The position numbers and the translations under genes were made by a program. The notes beneath the pieces were generated by a model that was given only the letters and a program-made list of their open reading frames with translations, was not told where the DNA came from and did no database searches. A stretch of 5,151 nucleotides of DNA from Bacillota bacterium (GTDB taxonomy: Bacteria; Bacillota; Dethiobacteria; Dethiobacterales; Dethiobacteraceae): NCBI GenBank assembly GCA_018725345.1, contig QLUI01000145.1, positions 1 to 5,151 on the forward strand. Direction: 5' to 3'. Shown here piece by piece: positions 1-5,151 of the stretch. Numbering within the stretch: position 1 is the first letter of the stretch; each line of letters opens with the position of its first letter.

Positions 1-8
1 CTTCAGAA

Positions 9-16
9 AGGTGAGG
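9..16 (+). promoter_or_regulatory. Ribosome binding site deciding the mutS2 start
   Basis: AGGTGAGG includes AGGTGA, which matches the 3' part of the Shine-Dalgarno consensus AAGGAGGTGA. Its AGG ends 8 nt before the GTG at 20. The upstream GTG at 11 lies inside this motif and has no such site in the 10 bases available before it. This supports initiation at 20, although the sequence upstream of the window is not visible. Confidence 0.65.
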
Positions 17-19
17 CTT

Positions 20-2359
20 GTGGAGAGAGAAATTAGGTTGCTGGAATTTGACAAGATACGCACTTTCCTGTCGGCGCAGACGGTTACGGTAATGGGCAAA
101 GAGCTAGCTGATGATTTGCTTCCTACAGACGATCCTTCATTGGCGGAGCGCTGGCAGAAGGAAACTACAGAGGCGGTTTCATTGCTGACAAGTCGTCAGC
201 TAGAGCTGGAAGTTGTTGGCGATCTGCGCCGCCTGTTGGAGTATGCTGCACGCGGTAGCATACTTGGGGAAGAGCAGTTGCTGTCTGTTGTTAGTTTGCT
301 TAATGCAGTCGCCAAGCTGAAACTTTGTTTTAAAGAAACAGCAGATTTTCCAATTATGGCAGGATTGGCCGGAAAAATGGACGCACTTCCGCTGCTACGG
401 GAAGAACTAAAACGCTGTTTGCATGAGGACGGACGGTTGCGTGACGACGCTAGTCCGGAACTATTGGGGCTGCGTCGTGCGATTACTGCCGGGGAAAGGG
501 GTTTGCGTGAAAGGTTTGATAAGTTCATCAAAAATCCACTTCAGCAGAAATTTTTACAGGAAAATTTAATTACCTTACGCGGGGATCGCTTAGTTGTCCC
601 TGTACGGCAGGAGTACCGGGCGCAAGTGCCTGGTGTAGTTCATGACCAATCTTCCAGCGGAGCAACCCTATTTATAGAGCCAATGTGGGCGGTGGATGCC
701 AATAATAAGCTAACAGTTAACAGACGACTGCAGGAGCGGGAGCGAGAAAGTATTTTAGCTCGGTTGTCTCAGTGGGTAGGTGCGGAGCAAACAGCTCTGC
801 GGCTTTCTTTAAACTTCTACGGCGAATGTGATTTTATCCGAGCCAAGGGTAGGCTTAGTTTGTCACAAAAAGCTGTAGAGCCTAGCTTAAATAGCCGCGG
901 ATTTATTAAGCTTAATGCCGGCAGACATCCTCTTTTGACCGGTGAGGTGGAACCCATTTCATTGGAAATGGGTGAGTGTTTACGTACACTGGTGATCACC
1001 GGACCGAACACCGGTGGTAAAACTGTGACGTTGAAGACAGTTGGTCTGCTTACTCTAATGGCTCAAAGCGGTCTGCATGTGCCGGCGGAGGCAGGGACCG
1101 AGCTAGCCGTTTTTCCTTGGGTTTTTGCTGACATCGGGGACGAACAGGACATCAGTCAGTCCCTTTCCACGTTTTCTGGACATCTGAGAAATATTATAGA
1201 AATCATTAGTAACCTTGCGCCAGGCTCACTGGTCCTTTTGGATGAGGTGGGGGCAGGAACCGATCCTACTGAAGGTGCAGGCTTAGCGATGGCTATTTTG
1301 GAGTATTTGCATAATGCCGGCGCAGTGACTGTGGCTACCACGCATTATAGCCAGCTTAAGACCTTCGCTTATCTCACAAAAGGGATGGAGAATGCATCAG
1401 TTGCGTTTGACGTGGCTACGCTACGGCCTACATATCAGTTGCTGGTAGGCATACCCGGGGTGAGCAATGCTTTTAATATCGCGCGTCGTTTAGGATTGCC
1501 GGAGGAGATTATCCACCGCAGCCATGATTTTCTATCTAATGAGGAAACGCGGTTTGAAGAGACGGTGGCAGATCTTGTGGCAGACCGGCGCAGGATGGAG
1601 TTAGCATCTAACCAAGCTCTGGACGATAAAAAACGGGCAGAGCTGTTGTTTTTGCAAGCGAAAGCAGAGAAAGAAGAGTTGGTGAAGAAAAAAGCAGATA
1701 TTTTGGAGACTGCTCGCCGGGAAGCACAGGAAACCATCATTAGAGCTAAGCGTGAAGCCCAACAGTTACTAAAAGATTTGCGTAGAAAGGTTGACGCTGA
1801 CAGGCAGATTTTACCCACGGAAATTGATGACGCTGCAGAAAAACTGCATGAATTGGAAGGATTCTTGGCAGATTTAGTGGTGCCGGTGCCGACAGAAAAA
1901 AGGCTGGCGCCGGCGGAACTGACGATCGGAAAAGCTGTCTATGTCCACAGTTTGGGACAGCTCGGAACCGTAGTGCATAAAACCGAACGGCAGGTGCAGG
2001 TTCAGATGGGGGCAATAAGAGTGCAGGTGGAAGTAAGCGATCTTTCTCTTTGCCAGCCCTCTAAAAAACCGGACAACTGGCAATCGGTGTCACCTTTGCC
2101 GGTGGGGCGCAGTTCTCTGTCCCGCGAGTTAGATTTGCGGGGACTTACGCTCGATGAGGCGGAAATAAAAGTAGAAGATTACTTGGCAGAAGCGATTGTG
2201 GCCGGGCTGCAAGAAGTGCGTCTTATTCATGGAAAAGGGACTGGTCGGTTGCGGGCCGGACTCAAGCAGTATTTACAAGGTCATGCCTCCGTTGAGTCTT
2301 TGCGAATAGGGCAGCCTAATGAAGGTGGTACCGGAGCTACGGTAGTTAAATTAAGATAA
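20..2359 (+). CDS. mutS2: MutS2: MutS-family ATPase with C-terminal Smr domain
   Basis: Cytoplasmic DNA- and ribosome-associated ATPase. Known roles of the family are control of homologous recombination (H. pylori, B. subtilis) and splitting of collided ribosomes (B. subtilis); it does not do classical mismatch repair because the MutS mismatch-recognition domain is absent. Residues below count from the GTG at 20 (779 aa, close to the ~785 aa of B. subtilis MutS2). Seen in the sequence: the family signatures around 180-200 (QENLI..R.DR..VPV) and HDQSSSGATLFIEP at 208-221; Walker A GPNTGGKT at 328-335; STFSGHL at 383-389; Walker B with Asp-Glu at 408-409; TTHY at 440-443; a charged, probably coiled-coil stretch at about 507-597; a KOW-like segment near 634-655; and a complete Smr domain with LDLRG at 704-708 and HGKGTGR at 737-743. 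All catalytic motifs are intact. The start at 20 is preferred over the in-frame GTG at 11 because it has a well-spaced ribosome binding site and matches the usual distance to the LEF motif. It converges on the PBP gene. Confidence 0.96.
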   Translation: MEREIRLLEFDKIRTFLSAQTVTVMGKELADDLLPTDDPSLAERWQKETTEAVSLLTSRQLELEVVGDLRRLLEYAARGSILGEEQLLSVVSLLNAVAKLKLCFKETADFPIMAGLAGKMDALPLLREELKRCLHEDGRLRDDASPELLGLRRAITAGERGLRERFDKFIKNPLQQKFLQENLITLRGDRLVVPVRQEYRAQVPGVVHDQSSSGATLFIEPMWAVDANNKLTVNRRLQERERESILARLSQWVGAEQTALRLSLNFYGECDFIRAKGRLSLSQKAVEPSLNSRGFIKLNAGRHPLLTGEVEPISLEMGECLRTLVITGPNTGGKTVTLKTVGLLTLMAQSGLHVPAEAGTELAVFPWVFADIGDEQDISQSLSTFSGHLRNIIEIISNLAPGSLVLLDEVGAGTDPTEGAGLAMAILEYLHNAGAVTVATTHYSQLKTFAYLTKGMENASVAFDVATLRPTYQLLVGIPGVSNAFNIARRLGLPEEIIHRSHDFLSNEETRFEETVADLVADRRRMELASNQALDDKKRAELLFLQAKAEKEELVKKKADILETARREAQETIIRAKREAQQLLKDLRRKVDADRQILPTEIDDAAEKLHELEGFLADLVVPVPTEKRLAPAELTIGKAVYVHSLGQLGTVVHKTERQVQVQMGAIRVQVEVSDLSLCQPSKKPDNWQSVSPLPVGRSSLSRELDLRGLTLDEAEIKVEDYLAEAIVAGLQEVRLIHGKGTGRLRAGLKQYLQGHASVESLRIGQPNEGGTGATVVKLR

Positions 2360-2361
2360 GC

Positions 2362-2417
2362 AGAAATTAGAGAAATTCCCCGACAGCTTATAACGTCGGG
2401 GAATTTCTCTAATTTCT
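2362..2417. terminator. Bidirectional terminator hairpin between convergent genes
   Basis: A perfect 23-bp inverted repeat has arms at 2362-2384 and 2395-2417 around a 10-nt loop (2385-2394). The loop-proximal part of the stem is GC-rich (CCCCGAC/GTCGGGG). The outer part is A/T-rich, so reading outward in either direction a T-rich stretch (AATTTCTCTAATTTCT) follows the GC core. That is the layout of a factor-independent terminator usable from both strands. There is no clean run of five or more T after the stem, so efficiency is uncertain. The mutS2 stop codon lies 2 nt before the left arm, and the TAG stop and last two codons of the PBP gene lie within the right arm. Confidence 0.85.
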
Positions 2418-5063
2418 ATTGTTGCCGTTATTATTCCTATTGCCGTTTCCGTTCACAGGTGTTGTCTCGGAATAATCTTCGGGCGGTTGTGTCTGCGGTT
2501 GCTGCAATAAATCTTGTACCGTAACGCTTATAGAAGCCCTCTCCGAGGCTACCCCTTCTTTGCTGATAGCCAACACCTGATAGCTATAGTGCCCGGGTGT
2601 CAACCCACTATCTGTATAACTGAGTTGAGCTGTTTCAAGCTCATTTAATAAATCGAAACTATTTGAGCCGGGATTCTTGCGGTAAATAAAGTAGCCGCGT
2701 GCATTGCTGACTGCCGTCCAAGTTAACGTTACGTTTCCTCCCTCACTAACGGCAGCCTCAAAATTCTGAGGCATACCAGGTCTGAAGGTATGCAGCGGGC
2801 AAACTCGGGAGGGGGGCATAAGTGCCGCATCTGCCGGTCTTAGGCCGGCGCCGCCCCGCCAAAGGTTAGTGGTAGTTATAAAAGGCGGACGGTTAAGAAA
2901 AACTCTCTTTTCCCGAACATTCTCAGGGCAAAACGGTCCGGCAAGCAAACCAGATTGAGTACAAATTTCCAGCTCAACATGGATCTTGCAGATTTGAGTG
3001 GGAACATTGCTCGACAAAAACCAGTCGGAGGCAATTTGTTCAGGAGGACAGTGTGGGCTTGGGCGCAGTCCGCTTTTGGTACAGACAGTTACTTTTACTA
3101 AGCCGCCAGGTCTCGTAAAGTCTCGCGTTGGAAGTTCTCGGTGAATAAATTTCAGGATGGGATTCATGAAAGGATTGGTATGGCGACCTGAAGAGAAATT
3201 GCCAGCTGTTGTTTTGTCGGGCCATCTATCACGTCCGAGCCAAAATACTGTCACATAATCAGGTGTGTAGGCAGCAAGCCATACATCGCGTGATAAATCG
3301 CTGGTTCCGGTTTTGGCAGCCAGTGGGCGTCCGATGCGGACACCGGCTGCAGTTCCGCGGAGCACCGCGTCTTTTAAAACATCTGTGGTGAGCCAGGCAG
3401 CTTCGGGACTAAGAACTTCTTCACCTTTTTGCTTATTTTCATAAACTATTTTTCCCTCGCTGTCGGTAATCTTTGAAATAGTAACCAGGTCGGTGCGGAC
3501 ACCTTCATTAGCTAAGACGGCAAAAGCTTGTGCTACCTCATGAACACTATAGCCGTCACCGCCACCTCCCAGGACAATTCCCAGCTCGTTTCCAGGAGGT
3601 AGATTAGTAATGCCCATCCGTTTTGCGTACTCTTTCCCTTTGGCAATACCCAACTGCTGAAAAAGGCGGACGGCAGGCAAATTAAGAGAACGTAAAAGGC
3701 TATAACGGTTCGTCACCAGACCGTTATATTTTCGAGGTGTGTAGTTAGTGGGGCGAAAACCACCCCAATCGCCTGGGGCATCGTCGATTATCGAACCGGG
3801 GCTGGCGATTCCTTCATTGAATGCCGGCGCATAAGCCAGAATCGGTTTTAGCGTGGAGCCAGGCGGCCTTTGCCCCCTAATTGCGCGATTCATGCCATTG
3901 GTTTCAGGGTCATGGTCACGGCCGCCTGACATGGCAACAATATGGCCGGTAGAAGGTTCTGCTACAATTACCGCCGCTTGCACAGGTGGCAAGTGTTCGT
4001 CATTGCGAATTCTAGGGTATAAGGCATCGTTATTGATTGTTTTTTCAATGAAAGCTTGTTTTTCCCTGTCTAGCGTGGTATAAATGTGCAGGCCGCCGCC
4101 ATAGAGCACTTTCCAAATTTCACCGGCGCTTAACGTCGCAAATTGAGATGTCCCGGCCAAAATATTGTGGGCATCTTCTAAGACTTGAAGGCTGAACCAA
4201 GGAAAGGGCATCATCTGTTCAGGTCTTTCGAGCAGTACCAGTTCTTCTTCGCGAGCTTTTGACGCTTCTTCTTCAGTTATCATTCCTAAATCAACCATGC
4301 GGGAGAGCACCAAGCCCTGCCTGCTTTTTGCTTCATCAATGTTGCGCCAGGGAGAATACCTGCCTGGCAGATTAGGAATACCTGCTAGGATAGCCGCTTC
4401 CGCCAGAGTCACTTCACGGGAGCTTTTGCCAAAATATGTTTGTGTCGCCGCCTCAACGCCGTAGGCATTGAAGTCAAAGAAAATAAAGTTAAGATACATC
4501 GATAAGATTTCGTCTTTTGTGAACATCTGCTCCAGTCGGAAAGTAAGATAAAGCTCTTGGATTTTTCGCCGCATAGTACGGTCTCTTGGGTCAAAAAATG
4601 CATTTTTTATTAGCTGCTGAGATATGGTGCTACCGCCCTGCAAGGGGCCGGAGCTTCTAAACAGATTGCTATAGGCAGCGCGCATAATCCCGCGTATGTC
4701 CAAACCGGGATGCTCATAGAAGCGCGCATCCTCAATAGCAATGAAAGCGTTAATTAGGTTTGGAGATATCTGACTTAGCTCAACAGAGGTTCTGTTTTGT
4801 GCCCCCAGAAGCCGTGAAATCAGTACACCGTCTCTATCGTACATAAACGATGTTTGTGACGGGAGAAGTCTTTCCGGATCCCATTCAGGGACATCAGCCA
4901 AGTAAGCTGAAACCACAAAATATGTAGCAGAAACCGAAACTAAAAAAAACAATGCACATAAAATCAAAGCAAAGCGGATAAGCCTTTTTTTGTTTAGTTT
5001 CTTTTTTCCGTTATATTTGCCGCCTGCCTGAATTTTTCTTTGGTTATTGTTGTGCTTGGGCAT
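2409..5063 (-). CDS. Class A penicillin-binding protein (PBP1A family) with FN3 domain
   Basis: Bifunctional cell-wall enzyme that polymerises lipid II into glycan strands (GT51) and cross-links peptides (transpeptidase), anchored in the membrane with its catalytic part outside. 884 aa. Seen: Lys/Arg-rich cytoplasmic tail 1-30; membrane anchor about 31-54; GT51 with EDARFYEHPG (catalytic Glu111), GGSTISQQL at 143-151, RRKIQE with Glu170, the YLN...YG segment 190-202 and YFGK 210-213; transpeptidase with SxxK (Ser403-Lys406), SLN at 459-461 and KTGTS at 584-588, all intact. C-terminal extras are two Cys/His modules (660-758), a fibronectin type III domain (about 762-850) and a Gln/Pro then Asn/Gly-rich tail. 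The C-terminal additions are probably wall- or partner-binding (inference). ATG start with AAAGGGAG 6 nt upstream. Odd points: Asp197 and Asn199 replace glycines usual in GT51, and there is a ~23-residue insert in the second Cys module. Related genes are called ponA, mrcA or pbp1A; I cannot choose a symbol. Confidence 0.95.
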   Translation of the reverse strand: MPKHNNNQRKIQAGGKYNGKKKLNKKRLIRFALILCALFFLVSVSATYFVVSAYLADVPEWDPERLLPSQTSFMYDRDGVLISRLLGAQNRTSVELSQISPNLINAFIAIEDARFYEHPGLDIRGIMRAAYSNLFRSSGPLQGGSTISQQLIKNAFFDPRDRTMRRKIQELYLTFRLEQMFTKDEILSMYLNFIFFDFNAYGVEAATQTYFGKSSREVTLAEAAILAGIPNLPGRYSPWRNIDEAKSRQGLVLSRMVDLGMITEEEASKAREEELVLLERPEQMMPFPWFSLQVLEDAHNILAGTSQFATLSAGEIWKVLYGGGLHIYTTLDREKQAFIEKTINNDALYPRIRNDEHLPPVQAAVIVAEPSTGHIVAMSGGRDHDPETNGMNRAIRGQRPPGSTLKPILAYAPAFNEGIASPGSIIDDAPGDWGGFRPTNYTPRKYNGLVTNRYSLLRSLNLPAVRLFQQLGIAKGKEYAKRMGITNLPPGNELGIVLGGGGDGYSVHEVAQAFAVLANEGVRTDLVTISKITDSEGKIVYENKQKGEEVLSPEAAWLTTDVLKDAVLRGTAAGVRIGRPLAAKTGTSDLSRDVWLAAYTPDYVTVFWLGRDRWPDKTTAGNFSSGRHTNPFMNPILKFIHRELPTRDFTRPGGLVKVTVCTKSGLRPSPHCPPEQIASDWFLSSNVPTQICKIHVELEICTQSGLLAGPFCPENVREKRVFLNRPPFITTTNLWRGGAGLRPADAALMPPSRVCPLHTFRPGMPQNFEAAVSEGGNVTLTWTAVSNARGYFIYRKNPGSNSFDLLNELETAQLSYTDSGLTPGHYSYQVLAISKEGVASERASISVTVQDLLQQPQTQPPEDYSETTPVNGNGNRNNNGNNRN
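2412..2453 (-). repeat. Asn/Gly-rich low-complexity C-terminal tail of the PBP
   Basis: The last 14 residues (871-884) are NGNGNRNNNGNNRN, encoded by an imperfect run of AAT/AAC/GGC-type codons. Just before it is a Gln/Pro-rich linker (about 853-862). It is probably disordered and extracytoplasmic. Such tails are common at the ends of Gram-positive class A PBPs and vary quickly in length through codon-repeat slippage (family knowledge). Confidence 0.7.
2514..2780 (-). other. Fibronectin type III domain of the PBP
   Basis: Residues about 762-850 show the FN3 pattern: a PxxPxxF start (PGMPQNF), TLTWTAV with the core Trp782, GYFIYR with Tyr791, then YTDSGLTPGHYSYQVLAIS and a final ISVTV strand. 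The domain sits outside the cell, after the transpeptidase and Cys/His modules. FN3 domains in bacterial wall enzymes usually act as spacers or binding modules for polysaccharide or protein partners; the partner here is unknown. Confidence 0.85.
2771..2793. repeat. Short perfect inverted repeat in the PBP gene
   Basis: GCATACC (2771-2777) and GGTATGC (2787-2793) form a perfect 7-bp stem with a 9-nt loop. It covers the codons from His758 to the start of the FN3 domain. Its loop contains GGTCTGA, similar to GGTCTTA at the centre of the palindrome at 2833-2849. It may be a second, degraded copy of the same repeat, or chance. Confidence 0.4.
2790..3086 (-). repeat. Duplicated Cys-Cys-Cys-His module in the PBP
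   Basis: Residues 660-695 and 700-758 share one plan: [VI]-C-T-x-S-G-L, then C-P ten residues after the first Cys, then an FL-containing stretch, then C-x-x-H. Copy 1 uses Cys661, Cys672, Cys692 and His695; copy 2 uses Cys701, Cys712, Cys755 and His758. The C..SG..CP part is a known feature after the transpeptidase domain of many Firmicutes PBP1A proteins. The gap between the second and third Cys is 19 residues in copy 1 and 42 in copy 2. Disulphide formation or metal binding is possible but unproven. Confidence 0.7.
2814..2882. repeat. Probable in-frame GC-rich palindromic insert in the PBP gene
   Basis: Aligning the two Cys/His modules leaves about 23 extra residues (728-750, including WRGGAGLRPADAAL) in copy 2, i.e. 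69 nt. The middle of this DNA is much more GC-rich than its surroundings and holds the near-palindrome GCCGGTCTTAGGCCGGC at 2833-2849. Its half-sites pair fully around the central T2841 except for one T-G wobble (T2838-G2844). Flanking G-rich (2807-2817) and C-rich (2850-2860) stretches pair imperfectly, 8 of 11. This resembles a small palindromic repeat element captured in a coding sequence, as described for Rickettsia palindromic elements. The boundaries are approximate and come from protein alignment only; no clear target duplication is seen. Confidence 0.5.
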
Positions 5064-5069
5064 TATTCT

Positions 5070-5077
5070 CTCCCTTT
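5070..5077 (-). promoter_or_regulatory. Ribosome binding site of the PBP gene
   Basis: On the - strand AAAGGGAG lies 6 nt (AGAATA) before the ATG at 5063-5061. It is a strong purine-rich Shine-Dalgarno sequence at normal spacing and supports this start. No -35/-10 pair with good spacing is visible between it and the window edge on the - strand, so the promoter is weak, atypical or lies beyond 5151. Confidence 0.75.
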
Positions 5078-5104
5078 CTCTTGGTTTTTCTTTTGGGTTA
5101 AGGC

Positions 5105-5137
5105 CCCACCTCTAAGGATCTGTAGGTGGGAATTTTT
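5105..5137 (+). terminator. Terminator-like hairpin upstream of the PBP gene
   Basis: CCCACCT (5105-5111) and AGGTGGG (5124-5130) form a perfect 7-bp stem with a 12-nt loop, followed on the + strand by AATTTTT. This is the shape of a small factor-independent terminator reading left to right. No + strand gene ends here: the DNA to its left is the PBP gene on the other strand. It could be a leader attenuator of a divergent gene beginning just past the window, a block on antisense transcription, or, on the - strand, a 5' untranslated hairpin of the PBP mRNA. On the - strand it lacks a T run. Confidence 0.5.
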
Positions 5138-5141
5138 AATC

Positions 5142-5149
5142 AGGTGGAG
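5142..5149 (+). promoter_or_regulatory. Possible ribosome binding site of a gene beyond the window
   Basis: AGGTGGAG near the right edge partly matches Shine-Dalgarno sequences (AGGTG, GGAG). If a divergent + strand gene starts a few bases beyond 5151, this would be its binding site, placed right after the hairpin at 5105-5130. The downstream start codon is outside the window, so this is a weak call. Confidence 0.25.
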
Positions 5150-5151
5150 TA

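Noticed and set aside
196..2083. Several open frames of 60-130 codons on the - strand inside mutS2 (for example 196-531, 1435-1818, 1746-2015)
   Set aside because: They lie fully inside a clearly real gene, show Ser/Arg-rich out-of-frame composition and no recognisable domain, and have no supporting context.
2800..2890. Frameshift or assembly error as the cause of the odd peptide in the PBP
   Set aside because: The reading frame matches family features on both sides (RVFLNRPP before; CPLH and FN3 after) and the extra length is a multiple of three, so an in-frame insert explains it better, although two compensating errors cannot be fully excluded.
3040..4603. Short open frames inside the PBP gene on both strands (3040-3225 -, 3209-3391 +, 3853-4083 +, 4409-4603 -)
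   Set aside because: The enclosing gene has all catalytic motifs in one unbroken frame, and these frames have no family features.
4985..4991. Run of seven A on the PBP coding strand as a programmed frameshift site
   Set aside because: It is read as AAA AAA A.. after AAC, which is not the X-XXY-YYZ phase, it falls in a Lys-rich cytoplasmic tail, and the zero frame makes a complete protein.
5064..5151. T-box or other riboswitch leader before a possible divergent gene
   Set aside because: There is a terminator-like hairpin, but no T-box core (GGTGGTACCGCG-type) or other known riboswitch motif on the + strand near it, and the leader would have to overlap the PBP coding region.
1..5151. CRISPR array, tRNA, rRNA, insertion sequence or defence cluster
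   Set aside because: No regular direct repeats, clover-leaf sequences, rRNA motifs, transposase or other additional genes are present; two housekeeping-type genes fill the window.

Overview
The window holds two complete, convergent genes and very little else. The left half (20-2359, + strand) encodes a full-length MutS2, the ATPase and Smr-domain relative of MutS that lacks the mismatch-reading domain. The right half (2409-5063, - strand) encodes a large bifunctional class A penicillin-binding protein (PBP1A family). In order it has a membrane anchor, a glycosyltransferase GT51 domain, a transpeptidase domain, two Cys/His-rich modules, a fibronectin type III domain and an Asn/Gly-rich tail. 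The 49 bp between the two stop codons, plus the last codons of the PBP gene, form one long perfect hairpin that looks like a shared bidirectional terminator. Positions 5064-5151 are the upstream region of the PBP gene. They hold a good ribosome binding site and a second hairpin followed by T residues on the + strand, and no convincing gene or promoter.

The likely source is a Gram-positive bacterium of the Bacillota, probably of the clostridial or Peptococcaceae type. The grounds are a MutS2 close to the Bacillus type in length and architecture, a PBP1A with the C-x-x-S-G...C-P repeats common in Firmicutes PBPs, strong Shine-Dalgarno sequences and intermediate base composition. I cannot name a genus from this sequence alone.

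The two genes are not a pathway. MutS2 acts in the cytoplasm on branched DNA and/or stalled ribosomes, while the PBP builds peptidoglycan outside the membrane. They are neighbours transcribed towards each other. I found no undescribed multi-gene system. The most interesting structure is in the C-terminal part of the PBP. A Cys/His module appears twice, and the second copy is enlarged by about 23 residues encoded by GC-rich DNA centred on a 17-nt near-palindrome. This suggests a small repeat element taken in-frame into the coding sequence. A second inverted repeat lies about 57 bp away and shares the same central heptamer pattern.
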